From Acidimicrobiaceae bacterium UBA2093 (GTDB taxonomy: Bacteria; Actinomycetota; Acidimicrobiia; Acidimicrobiales; Ilumatobacteraceae): a DNA stretch of 32,507 nt. Under the pieces are notes generated by a model. That model worked only from the letters and a program-made list of their open reading frames with translations, made no database searches and was not told the origin of the DNA. Position 1 is the first letter of the stretch. Each line of letters starts with the position of its first letter. Shown here piece by piece: positions 7,543-14,677 of the stretch. The DNA lies in NCBI GenBank assembly GCA_002331255.1, contig DCZD01000022.1:6345-38851 (forward strand), in the 5' to 3' direction. Both the position numbers and the translations under genes were made by a program.

Positions 7543-9225
7543 CTAGCGGAGGTGGCGTTCGTAGGCGCTGAGGACGGCGCGGAATGACGCTGTCATGGTG
7601 TTCGGGTCGGTACCGACTCCCCATTTCACGTTTCCGTCGCCATCGGTGGTCTCGACATAGGCGACGGCCGTGGCTTCGGAGCCCTGACCCATGGCATGTT
7701 CGGCGTAGTCGACCACATCAAGGTCCGTGTCGAATCCGTTCCGCAGCGCGTGCACGAAAGCATCGATGGGGCCGTTTCCTTCGCCCTTAATCGTCATTGA
7801 TTGTCCGCCATTCACTAATTGGGCTGTGATTGTGGTTCGACCGTTCGAATCACTGCGAAGTTCGTGACTGGTGAGTGACATTTTTGGACTCGATGACAGG
7901 TACTCGCTCTGGAAGGAGTCCCACATGATGACAGGGCTGATCTCGGTGCCGGAGTCTTCGGTGATGTGCTGGATGGTCTTTGAGAACTCGATCTGCAGGC
8001 GTCGTGGCAGATCAAAGCCATGCTCAGTCTTCATTACGTATGCGACGCCACCTTTGCCAGATTGACTGTTGACACGGATGACAGCCTCATAGCTGCGGCC
8101 GACATGCTTCGGGTCGATCGGCAGGTACGGCACGCCCCACGTGTCGTAGTTCTTCGGTAGTGCCTCGAAACCTTTCTTAATCGCGTCTTGGTGGCTGCCA
8201 GAGAAAGCTGTGTACACCAAGTCACCCACGTACGGATGGCGGGGGTGTACTGGCAGTCGATTGCAGTATTCCGCTACTCGGCGCAGCGCATCGATGTCCG
8301 TGATGTCCAACTCGGGATCGACGCCGTTCACGAACAAGTTCATCGCCAAGTTAACGATGTCGACGTTGCCCGTGCGCTCGCCATTGCCAAAGAGGGTCCC
8401 TTCGACACGGTCTGCGCCGGCCATGACGCCGAACTCCGCGGCTGCCACAGCACATCCACGGTCATTGTGTGGGTGCAACGAGATAATCGCTGACTCGCGG
8501 TTGGGAAGGTTGCGAATGAACCATTCGATGACGTCCCCGTACACGTTTGGTGAGTAGCACTCGACAGTTGCGGGAAGGTTCAAGATGATCTGCGACTCGG
8601 GTGTCGGGTCGATCACATTCATGACTGCACGACACACCTCAATTGCGAAGTCGGGTTCTGTCAGAGTAAAGCTCTCGGGGGAGTACTCGTAACGAATCGC
8701 AGTCTCGGGAATGGTCTCTTCCAGTTTCTTGCACAACTTCGCACCATTGACTGCGATGTCAATGATGCCTTCCTTGTCGAGGTTGAACACGACTTCGCGT
8801 TGCAGTGGATTCGTGGAGTTGTAGAAATGCACGATTGCGCGCGGAGCGCCCTTGATGCATTCATACGTGCGCTCGATGAGTTCTGGGCGGCACTGAACCA
8901 AGACTTGAATGGTGACGTCATCGGGGATGAGGTCTTTCTCGACGAGCTGACGAACGAAGTCAAAGTCAGGTTGACTTGCCGACGGGAAGCCGACTTCGAT
9001 TTCCTTGAACCCCATCTTCACCAGCGCATCGAACATGCGCATCTTGCGCTCTGGGTCCATTGGGTCTATGAGCGCCTGATTGCCATCACGCAGGTCGACG
9101 CTGCACCACAGGGGAGCCTTCTCGATCATCGCGTTTGGCCAGGTACGGTCGGTGAGCACGACCGGAATGAACGGCTTGTATCGGTCGAATGCCATTTTTT
9201 TCGGTGTCACATTCTGTGGAGGCAT
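7543..9225 (-). CDS. leuA: 2-isopropylmalate synthase
   Basis: Condenses acetyl-CoA with 2-oxoisovalerate, committing carbon to leucine. With ATG 9225 the protein is 560 aa. It has the active-site LRDGNQALIDPMD near residues 45-57, the metal-binding SLHPHNDRG, the GNGERTGN loop and a C-terminal LeuA allosteric domain that binds leucine. The open frame runs further upstream to 9312, but that part translates the attenuator terminator. ATG 9225 has AAGGA 8 nt upstream, so I take it as the start. Expression should be controlled by the leucine attenuator at 9296-9391, and the enzyme by leucine feedback through the C-terminal domain. A second family member in the window, CimA, serves isoleucine. 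Confidence 0.97.
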   Translation of the reverse strand: MPPQNVTPKKMAFDRYKPFIPVVLTDRTWPNAMIEKAPLWCSVDLRDGNQALIDPMDPERKMRMFDALVKMGFKEIEVGFPSASQPDFDFVRQLVEKDLIPDDVTIQVLVQCRPELIERTYECIKGAPRAIVHFYNSTNPLQREVVFNLDKEGIIDIAVNGAKLCKKLEETIPETAIRYEYSPESFTLTEPDFAIEVCRAVMNVIDPTPESQIILNLPATVECYSPNVYGDVIEWFIRNLPNRESAIISLHPHNDRGCAVAAAEFGVMAGADRVEGTLFGNGERTGNVDIVNLAMNLFVNGVDPELDITDIDALRRVAEYCNRLPVHPRHPYVGDLVYTAFSGSHQDAIKKGFEALPKNYDTWGVPYLPIDPKHVGRSYEAVIRVNSQSGKGGVAYVMKTEHGFDLPRRLQIEFSKTIQHITEDSGTEISPVIMWDSFQSEYLSSSPKMSLTSHELRSDSNGRTTITAQLVNGGQSMTIKGEGNGPIDAFVHALRNGFDTDLDVVDYAEHAMGQGSEATAVAYVETTDGDGNVKWGVGTDPNTMTASFRAVLSAYERHLR

Positions 9226-9295
9226 CGTATGAATCCTTGAGTTTTCCTGTGGCTTGTTGGTGTTGACGATTGTCTCGGGCTCTTCTCGGAGCAAC

Positions 9296-9325
9296 AAAAA
9301 ACCCCCTGGCACTTGGCGCAGGAGG
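9296..9325 (-). terminator. Attenuator terminator of the leucine leader
   Basis: On the minus strand CCTCCTG (9325-9319) pairs with CAGGGGG (9308-9302), seven pairs with one G-U, extendable by a GC/GC inner pair across a bulge. Six T residues follow (9301-9296). It lies 30 nt after the leader stop and 70 nt before leuA ATG, the position expected for a transcription attenuator. Confidence 0.85.
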
Positions 9326-9328
9326 TTC

Positions 9329-9354
9329 GACAGCAGCGATATGCGGCTGCTGCC
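9329..9354 (-). promoter_or_regulatory. Pause/anti-antiterminator hairpin of the leucine leader
   Basis: GGCAGCAGC (9354-9346) pairs with GCTGCTGTC (9337-9329), nine pairs with one G-U wobble, starting 1 nt after the leader-peptide stop codon. In amino-acid attenuators such a hairpin forms when the ribosome finishes the leader and favours termination. I could not see a strong competing antiterminator by eye. Confidence 0.6.
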
Positions 9355-9355
9355 G

Positions 9356-9391
9356 TTACATAAGAAGAAGGAGGCTGGAGGTAAACGTCAT
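9356..9391 (-). CDS. leuL: Leucine leader peptide (MTFTSSLLLLM)
   Basis: An 11-codon ORF with four consecutive Leu codons (CTC CTT CTT CTT at 9373-9362), then ATG and TAA. It is followed at once by a 9-bp hairpin and a T-tailed terminator upstream of leuA. Starved of charged Leu-tRNA, the ribosome would stall on the Leu run and prevent terminator formation. The ATG lies 8 nt after a TAGTGT -10 box, so the leader is probably translated from a nearly leaderless transcript. Confidence 0.88.
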   Translation of the reverse strand: MTFTSSLLLLM

Positions 9392-9399
9392 CACCTCAA

Positions 9400-9428
9400 A
9401 CACTACAGGCGACGTTGCGCTCTGACCA
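9400..9428 (-). promoter_or_regulatory. Promoter of leuL-leuA
   Basis: On the minus strand, -35 TGGTCA (9428-9423), a 17-bp spacer and -10 TAGTGT (9405-9400), ending 8 nt before the leader ATG. This is one of the few starts here with both boxes recognisable. Confidence 0.65.
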
Positions 9429-9452
9429 CCCATAACTGACGAGCCACCACGA

Positions 9453-9478
9453 GGCGCCCGGGGTTGCACCCGGCCGCC
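9453..9478 (-). terminator. GC-rich hairpin after homospermidine synthase
   Basis: The arms GGCG+CCGGG and CCCGG+CGCC form nine pairs around one G-G mismatch with a 6-nt loop, 19 nt after the hss stop. No T-tract follows, so it may be a U-less terminator, an RNA-stabilising hairpin, or neither. Confidence 0.35.
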
Positions 9479-9496
9479 ACGTGACAGCAGAGTGGC

Positions 9497-10927
9497 TTAT
9501 GGGCAGAGGAAGTTGCCGAACTGCCACGGGTCAGAGCGGTCAAGCGTTGCTGCAAGGTCGCTCCACTGGTCGAACACATCGCGTCGGGTGCGCAGCGGAT
9601 CCCAGTCGACCGCGTCGGACCACATGGTGCCGAGATACGGACTGGCCGCGTCAAGGATGAAGTCGTGCGGCAACTCGTCGGGAACCTTGATTCCTTGCAT
9701 CGGCTCAGCAATCATCCACTTCACCGCCGCAAGAACAGATGCCGCAACTTGCAGTGTGGTCGCACTTTGGTGCGGCACTTTGCGTCGCGCTTCGTGAATG
9801 TCGAGGATGGAGCCAGTCCACCAGGCGTTGTAGTCGTGGCCCATCAGCAACACACCGAGCTGGTCCTCGCCTTGGACGATCTCGTCATTCAGGATGCGTT
9901 GCTCAGGTTGCATCTCGTAGTTGCGCATGAGCAACTCGTGGATGCTCATGATGGCGACGTCGCTCGGGCAGTACGCATAATGCACGGTCGGTCGATACGT
10001 CGCCCGACCGTCGTTCCACACGGTCAGATGGTCGCTCATCGTGTACGACTCACCGTGTCTGATAACAAGACCACGAATTTCACCGGCGGGAACCCAACTG
10101 CGCACCCATGTCTCCATGCCAGGCTGTGCGATACATATCTGGTTTCGCGGCCCGTCATCTTCGTGTTGCCATGCGTTGTTCGGCAGGGTTTTCTCGTGAG
10201 TTCCCCAACCGAGCTCAGCCGGTGCGATGCCTTCTTCGTACAGACCGTCGACCGACCATGTGTTGACAAACTCATTGACTCGCTTCGGCTCGACTGCAAG
10301 CTGCGTGTCGCGTTCGGAGATGTGAATCACTTTTGTGCCCGTCAACATCGCGAGCTGATTAAAGGTGCCAGCGTTAAGCGCAGACTCGATGGCAGCGGCA
10401 CGATCACCGCGAGCTGCGCCGTCAGTCAACATGCGGGCGCTCATCTCTGAAAGTGCCCGCTTCACAAAGTGACTGACGAGTCCCGGATTCGCGCCGTGTT
10501 CGACAACTGCCGTGGCCCCAGGCTGACCCCACTTCGCCTTCAACCGGCGAAGATCTTGATGGCGTACGTACAACGTGCGATCGCGCGGGTCGGTGGAAGC
10601 GAGATCGTCATACGGGTCCCACACTTCGACTGAAGTGTTCAGATACCGAACATTGTGATCATGGCACCATTGCAGGATTGTTGGGCAATCAATGTTCCAC
10701 GCGAGATCGAGGAGAATATCGCCGTCTTTGCAACGGGTTGACAAGAACTCATCAAGGTTTTCGCGAGTCAGTCGACCTGACTCGTAGGTGACACCTTTGG
10801 TGAGTGCGTCAGCGACACGATGACGATTGTCGACAAAGTCGACGATGTGAATGGATGACGGGGCAATGCCGAGGTCATCAATGAGCAGTGGAATCGTGCA
10901 TTGTGCAACGCTTCCACACCCCAACAC
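9497..10927 (-). CDS. hss: Homospermidine synthase (saccharopine dehydrogenase-like fold)
   Basis: Makes homospermidine from putrescine (or putrescine plus spermidine) using NAD, in the cytosol. The 476-aa frame from GTG 10927 carries family hallmarks: the Rossmann GCGSVAQ, VVEHGANPGLVSHF, a VDGLYEEGIAPAELGWGTHE stretch, and RSWVPAGEIRGLVIRHGESYT. GTG 10927 is the only canonical start in frame but lies inside the first Rossmann strand (ARILVLGCGS), and relatives have about 10-15 residues before it. The in-frame codons upstream reach only ATA 10975 or ATC 10969 before a TAG at 10981-10979, the stop of the 48-codon ORF in the same frame. The real start may be a rare ATC/ATA (about 490 aa) or arise by readthrough. 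Confidence 0.85.
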   Translation of the reverse strand: MLGCGSVAQCTIPLLIDDLGIAPSSIHIVDFVDNRHRVADALTKGVTYESGRLTRENLDEFLSTRCKDGDILLDLAWNIDCPTILQWCHDHNVRYLNTSVEVWDPYDDLASTDPRDRTLYVRHQDLRRLKAKWGQPGATAVVEHGANPGLVSHFVKRALSEMSARMLTDGAARGDRAAAIESALNAGTFNQLAMLTGTKVIHISERDTQLAVEPKRVNEFVNTWSVDGLYEEGIAPAELGWGTHEKTLPNNAWQHEDDGPRNQICIAQPGMETWVRSWVPAGEIRGLVIRHGESYTMSDHLTVWNDGRATYRPTVHYAYCPSDVAIMSIHELLMRNYEMQPEQRILNDEIVQGEDQLGVLLMGHDYNAWWTGSILDIHEARRKVPHQSATTLQVAASVLAAVKWMIAEPMQGIKVPDELPHDFILDAASPYLGTMWSDAVDWDPLRTRRDVFDQWSDLAATLDRSDPWQFGNFLCP

Positions 10928-10978
10928 GAGGATTCGTGCGGGGAGAAGTGCAGACGAATTGGTGTTGATGGGTATCGG

Positions 10979-11125
10979 CTACTTCGACTCGCCGACGAAT
11001 TCGCCGTCAATCAACTCACTGAGTTCCCGTGTAAAAGTCGGTTCGTCCGGAACCAGCAAGTCCTGCCAGTCGTACGGCTGACCTTTCAGACCGCGAGTCT
11101 GTGTGCCATCCAATTGTGCGTCCAT
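10979..11125 (-). CDS. 48-aa ORF of unknown function, in frame with and upstream of hss
   Basis: ATG 11125 has a very strong Shine-Dalgarno sequence (GGGAGGAG, 6 nt spacing), the best in the window. The peptide is acidic at its C-terminus: MDAQLDGTQTRGLKG, then QPYDWQDLLVPDEP, then TFTRELSELIDGEFVGESK. I see no membrane segment, Cys motif or run of one amino acid that would mark an attenuator leader. Its TAG is directly in frame with homospermidine synthase. It could be a small separate protein, an upstream ORF that couples translation to hss, or an N-terminal extension interrupted by one stop. I do not recognise the family. Confidence 0.6.
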   Translation of the reverse strand: MDAQLDGTQTRGLKGQPYDWQDLLVPDEPTFTRELSELIDGEFVGESK

Positions 11126-11171
11126 AGTGAACTCCTCCCGAAGGTGATAGAGGGTTCGCCCGTGGCGGGTG

Positions 11172-11218
11172 GCGCACGACGTTGCCAGATGTCTCTGGCC
11201 CGTGTCGTACGGGTGCGC
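11172..11218 (-). promoter_or_regulatory. Candidate structured leader RNA (three-way junction) upstream of hss
   Basis: On the minus strand GCGCAC (11218-11213) pairs with GTGCGC (11177-11172), enclosing two adjoining hairpins: CCGT/ACGG with a 5-nt loop (11212-11200) and GCCAGA/TCTGGC with a GACA loop (11199-11184). Helices P1, P2 and P3 abut with no unpaired bases, except a 6-nt linker (AACGTC) back to P1. It lies in a 5' leader of about 150 nt between a recognisable promoter and the strong Shine-Dalgarno of the 48-codon ORF. I matched it to no known riboswitch class by eye. Confidence 0.45.
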
Positions 11219-11254
11219 TCGGTGCTAATCCGTAAGTGTGTGCTTCCTTTCTGC

Positions 11255-11269
11255 ACGGAACCATTCCGT
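11255..11269 (-). promoter_or_regulatory. Hairpin at the start of the hss leader
   Basis: ACGGAA and TTCCGT form a perfect 6-bp stem with a 3-nt loop, just downstream of the predicted transcription start. It may stabilise the leader or form part of a larger structured RNA. Confidence 0.4.
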
Positions 11270-11282
11270 AACAGGCTCGTGA

Positions 11283-11311
11283 ACATTAACGACTGTGAGC
11301 CCGCACGACAA
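11283..11311 (-). promoter_or_regulatory. Promoter of the small ORF-hss transcript
   Basis: On the minus strand, -35 TTGTCG (11311-11306), a 17-bp spacer and -10 TAATGT (11288-11283). The predicted start is near 11276, giving an untranslated leader of about 150 nt, unlike the leaderless genes around it. Confidence 0.55.
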
Positions 11312-11324
11312 TTATTTAGAGCGG

Positions 11325-11330
11325 TACCCT
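11325..11330 (+). promoter_or_regulatory. Putative -10 box for the DEAD-box helicase
   Basis: TACCCT, then 9 nt, then ATG 11340. No Shine-Dalgarno sequence. It supports ATG 11340 over the upstream GTG 11295. Confidence 0.45.
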
Positions 11331-11339
11331 TGGTCACAC

Positions 11340-12551
11340 ATGTCGTCTCGACACCCCCAACCCTCCGACTCTTCCTCCACTGCCGTTTCGTTACCCACCG
11401 GTTTCGCGGCACTTGGTGTACCTGAAGAGGTCGACCGTGGCCTGGCTGCCGCCGGTTTCTCGGCTCCGTTCGCCATCCAGACTGAAGCCATTCCCGTGGC
11501 GCTGAGTGGTGAAGACGTCTGTGGGCGAGCACGCACAGGAAGTGGCAAGACGCTTGCATTCGGCGTACCTATGATCGCTCGCATCGACAAGGCAGCGCGT
11601 CATCGCGCGCCTCGCGGTCTTGTGCTTGTGCCGACGCGCGAGCTCGCTCTCCAAGTATCGGAAGTACTTGCGCCAATCGCCACTGAGTGCGGGGTGAAGG
11701 TCCTTGCGGTTTACGGCGGCGCTTCGCGCGACGATCAAATTGTGGCGCTCGACAAAGGCATCGACATTGTGGTCGCCACTCCGTTGCGCCTCATCGACCT
11801 CATCAAGGCGAAAGAAGTCGACCTTGAAGACATCCAGTGTGTCGTGCTCGACGAAGCAGACCGCATGGCAGACGAGGGCTTCACTCCGCAAGTTGAGTGG
11901 ATCTTGCGTCACGTGACCGGCGAACACCAAACGATGTTGTTCAGCGCGACACTCGACGGCCAAGTTGGCAACTTGGTGCGCCGTTACATGAAGAACCCAC
12001 GTGAGGTGTCCATCGATGCGCCAACCGATACGGTCGGCACGATGCACCATCTGTTCCTCGCGGTGCACAGGCTTGACAAAGACAAAGTGATCGCAGCGGT
12101 TGCGGCAGCTGAAGGAAAGACAGTGGTGTTCTGCGACACGAAGCGACTGTGTGACCGTGTCACCGACAATCTTCGAGACCTCGACGTGAAAGCGGCAGCA
12201 ATCCACGGCGACCTGACGCAGGCAGCGCGCGAGAAGGCGTTGGCTCGATTCACAAATGGTGAAATCACTGTGCTCGTTGCCACAGATGTTGCTGCTCGCG
12301 GTATCGACATTGATGATGTCGCAGTAGTCGTACATTACGAACCGCCGATTGACCACAAGACCTACTTGCACCGCTCTGGTCGCACAGCCCGTGCAGGTCG
12401 CGACGGTTGGGCAGTGACGCTGGCCGAATACAACCAGCACACAACGTGCCGAATCATTCAACGTGCACTGCGTCTTCCTACGCAACCTCCTGTCGAAGTG
12501 TTCAGCAATGACCCGCGCTTAGTGGATCTGCGCAAGTTTCTCGACAAGTGA
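11340..12551 (+). CDS. DEAD-box RNA helicase
   Basis: A 403-aa ATP-dependent RNA helicase core with little extension. The motifs appear in order: a Q motif near GFSAPFAIQTEAIP, motif I ARTGSGKT, Ia PTRELA, Ib TPLRLIDL (usually TPGR), II DEAD, III SAT, V VATDVAARGIDI and VI HRSGRTARAG. Proteins of this kind act in ribosome assembly, RNA decay or cold adaptation, and the exact role cannot be told. It begins MSSRHPQPS with a short Ser-rich lead. It is divergent from the hss leader and convergent with leuD. Confidence 0.93.
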   Translation: MSSRHPQPSDSSSTAVSLPTGFAALGVPEEVDRGLAAAGFSAPFAIQTEAIPVALSGEDVCGRARTGSGKTLAFGVPMIARIDKAARHRAPRGLVLVPTRELALQVSEVLAPIATECGVKVLAVYGGASRDDQIVALDKGIDIVVATPLRLIDLIKAKEVDLEDIQCVVLDEADRMADEGFTPQVEWILRHVTGEHQTMLFSATLDGQVGNLVRRYMKNPREVSIDAPTDTVGTMHHLFLAVHRLDKDKVIAAVAAAEGKTVVFCDTKRLCDRVTDNLRDLDVKAAAIHGDLTQAAREKALARFTNGEITVLVATDVAARGIDIDDVAVVVHYEPPIDHKTYLHRSGRTARAGRDGWAVTLAEYNQHTTCRIIQRALRLPTQPPVEVFSNDPRLVDLRKFLDK

Positions 12552-12607
12552 CACCCGGCTTTGGTTCTTCCTGTCAGAAGATCAAGACCGTCGCTGACGG
12601 CGCCGCG

Positions 12608-13198
12608 CTAGTTGGCGCTTAAGTAACGCGGACGTGTGCGCTCGAACGTGGTGATTGCATCAGCATGCGACAGGGTGATACCGATGTCGTCAAGTCCGTT
12701 CAAGAATCGGTGTTGGGTCGGTGCGTCCATTGGGAAAGTCTCAGTCATTCCGGCACTCGGCACTTCGACGGTGAGGGTCTTCATGTCGATGGTGATCTCG
12801 GTGGTCGAGTCAGCTTCGATGAGGTCCCATAACTTGTTCACGACAGGCTCGGAAAGTACGACCGGAACAAGTCCGTTCTTCGTGCAGTTGTTCCGAAAAA
12901 TGTCGCTGAAGCTTGGCGCAATGACTGCGTCAAATCCGTATTGCTGAATGGCCCACACCGCGTGTTCGCGAGACGAGCCAACACCAAAAGATGGCCCGGC
13001 AACGAGAACGCTCGCACCCGCGTATTTCTGATCGTTCAACACGAAATTGCGGTCGTCGCGCCATGTCGAGAAGAGGCCTGCCTCGAAACCTGTGCGCTCA
13101 ACGCGCTTCAGCCAATCGGCAGGAATGATCTGGTCGGTATCGACGTCGCTGCGCCGCAACGGCACTCCGCGACCGGTGATGATGTGCACAGCTTTCAT
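12608..13198 (-). CDS. leuD: 3-isopropylmalate dehydratase small subunit
   Basis: Forms the isopropylmalate isomerase with LeuC, moving the hydroxyl of 2-isopropylmalate, and acting likewise on citramalate in the CimA pathway. At 196 aa it is full length, with the swivel-domain signatures DVDTDQIIPADWLKR and GPSFGVGSSREHAVWAI. ATG 13198 overlaps the leuC stop as ATGA, with GGAG 8 nt upstream inside leuC, so the subunits are translationally coupled. Confidence 0.96.
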   Translation of the reverse strand: MKAVHIITGRGVPLRRSDVDTDQIIPADWLKRVERTGFEAGLFSTWRDDRNFVLNDQKYAGASVLVAGPSFGVGSSREHAVWAIQQYGFDAVIAPSFSDIFRNNCTKNGLVPVVLSEPVVNKLWDLIEADSTTEITIDMKTLTVEVPSAGMTETFPMDAPTQHRFLNGLDDIGITLSHADAITTFERTRPRYLSAN

Positions 13199-14598
13199 GA
13201 CAGGTCTCCAGGGGTGGCGAAGCGTCCGGCGACAGCGGTTGCTGCTGCGATGGCAGGTGACACGAGGTGGGTGCGTCCGCCGCGGCCTTGACGACCTTCG
13301 AAGTTGCGGTTGCTCGTGCTGGCAGCACGTTCACCAGGGGCCAATTTGTCGGGGTTCATGGCAAGACACATGGAGCAACCGGGCTCGCGCCAGTCGGCGC
13401 CGGCTGCGCGAAACACCTCGTGCAGTCCCTCGGCCTCTGCTTGTTTCTTCACAGCGTGGCTTCCAGGCACGACCAATACTCGCTTGGCGGACACTGTCCG
13501 TCCCTTCATGACTGCTGCTGCTGCGCGAAGATCTTCGATACGGCTGTTAGTGCACGAACCGATGAACACGGTGTCGACCGGTACATCGCTCATCTTCGTG
13601 CCGGCCGTGAGGCCCATGTATTCGAGTGCGCGAGAGATTGTGTCGGCGACCTGCGGATCACTCGCATCGGTAGGTGATGGAATGACGCCGTCAATGGGGA
13701 TCACTTGCGCTGGGTTTGTACCCCAACTGACATGAGGGCGCAGAGTTCGAGCATCGATCGTGACTTCCTTGTCGAAGGTTGCGCCATCATCGGTGCTCAA
13801 TTGGCGCCATGCAGCGACGGCTTCGTCCCATGCCGCTCCGTGAGGGGCATGTGGGCGGCCTTTCAGATATTCGAACGTGATCTCATCTGGTGCGATGAGT
13901 CCGGCCTTTGCTCCGGCTTCAATGGACATGTTGCACACCGTCATGCGGCCTTCCATGGAGAGCGCACGAATCGCTGATCCGCGATATTCGATGACATGTC
14001 CTATGCCACCACCAGTTCCGATTGCGCCGATGATCGCGAGGATGATGTCTTTTGCGGTGACATCAGACGGTGTTTCACCTTCGATATTCACCGCCATCCA
14101 CTTCGGTCGTGACTGTGGCAACGTCTGGGTTGCGAGGACATGTTCGACTTCGCTTGTGCCGATGCCAAACGCGAGTGCACCGAACGCGCCATGAGTGGCA
14201 GTGTGGCTGTCGCCGCACACGATTGTCATGCCTGGCAGCGTTCGACCTTGTTCGGGTCCGATGACGTGCACGATTCCTTGATTCGCATCGCCCATGGGGA
14301 AGTGGGTGATGCCGAATTCTTTGGCATTGTCGCGCAATACCTGCACTTGCTTGGCCGAGATCGGATCAGCAATCGGCTTGTCGATGTCGACGGTCGGCAC
14401 GTTGTGATCTTCGGTTGCGACAGTCAGCTCAGGACGTCGGACTGTTCGTCCTGACAGTCGAAGGCCATCGAACGCTTGCGGGCTGGTGACCTCGTGGACC
14501 AAGTGGAGGTCAATATAAATGAGGTCGGCCTCACCGGGTGCGCTGTGCACCACATGAGAGTCCCAGACTTTCTGGGCGAGCGTGCGTAGTTGTGACAT
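13195..14598 (-). CDS. leuC: 3-isopropylmalate dehydratase large subunit
   Basis: The aconitase-like catalytic subunit that carries the 4Fe-4S cluster. The 467-aa protein has the cluster ligands in FIGSCTNSRIEDL and EPGCSMCLAMN (Cys, then CxxC), plus DSHTATHGAFGALAFGIGTSEVEHVLATQTL. It serves leucine synthesis and, with CimA and LeuB, 2-oxobutanoate formation for isoleucine. ATG 14598 begins MSQLRTLAQKVWDSHVV, the usual family start. A hairpin with a T-run lies between it and the CoA-transferase gene, so it probably has its own promoter. Confidence 0.97.
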   Translation of the reverse strand: MSQLRTLAQKVWDSHVVHSAPGEADLIYIDLHLVHEVTSPQAFDGLRLSGRTVRRPELTVATEDHNVPTVDIDKPIADPISAKQVQVLRDNAKEFGITHFPMGDANQGIVHVIGPEQGRTLPGMTIVCGDSHTATHGAFGALAFGIGTSEVEHVLATQTLPQSRPKWMAVNIEGETPSDVTAKDIILAIIGAIGTGGGIGHVIEYRGSAIRALSMEGRMTVCNMSIEAGAKAGLIAPDEITFEYLKGRPHAPHGAAWDEAVAAWRQLSTDDGATFDKEVTIDARTLRPHVSWGTNPAQVIPIDGVIPSPTDASDPQVADTISRALEYMGLTAGTKMSDVPVDTVFIGSCTNSRIEDLRAAAAVMKGRTVSAKRVLVVPGSHAVKKQAEAEGLHEVFRAAGADWREPGCSMCLAMNPDKLAPGERAASTSNRNFEGRQGRGGRTHLVSPAIAAATAVAGRFATPGDLS

Positions 14599-14603
14599 GT
14601 CGA

Positions 14604-14609
14604 AATCTC
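14604..14609 (-). promoter_or_regulatory. Possible -10 box for leuCD
   Basis: GAGATT, 5 nt before ATG 14598 on the minus strand. It resembles the GAGAAT and GAGACT boxes before serA and the Ile leader. There is no Shine-Dalgarno sequence. Weak. Confidence 0.3.
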
Positions 14610-14633
14610 AGTCGCCGGGGGATCGGGGCACTC

Positions 14634-14673
14634 AAAACGATAGCGACAGCGAACAGGCTTCGCGAAGGTCGCT
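14634..14673 (-). terminator. Terminator after the CoA-transferase gene
   Basis: On the minus strand AGCGAC (14673-14668) pairs with GTCGCT (14647-14642), enclosing GCGAA/TTCGC (14663-14659 with 14653-14649). It begins 4 nt after the stop of the CoA-transferase, and TTTT follows at 14637-14634. The stem is interrupted and the T-run short, so confidence is moderate. Confidence 0.5.
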
Positions 14674-14677
14674 GATG

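Noticed and set aside
9226..9312. Longer leuA start including about 29 extra residues
   Set aside because: The extension translates the attenuator terminator and T-run; ATG 9225 has a good ribosome site and matches the family length.
11172..11218. Assignment of the hss leader to a known riboswitch (guanidine-II, cobalamin, SAM-IV)
   Set aside because: One loop contains ACGAC, which recalls guanidine-II, but the partner loop is GACA and the two-hairpin layout is not met. No cobalamin or SAM-IV core sequences are visible.
11016..11264. 82-codon minus-strand ORF across the hss leader
   Set aside because: It overlaps the 48-codon ORF with the strong ribosome site in another frame, has no ribosome site of its own, and its start lies inside the 11255-11269 hairpin.
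12552..12607. Bidirectional terminator between the DEAD-box gene and leuD
   Set aside because: Only a 5-bp CCGTC/GACGG stem with a 3-nt loop and no T-run is present, too weak to call.
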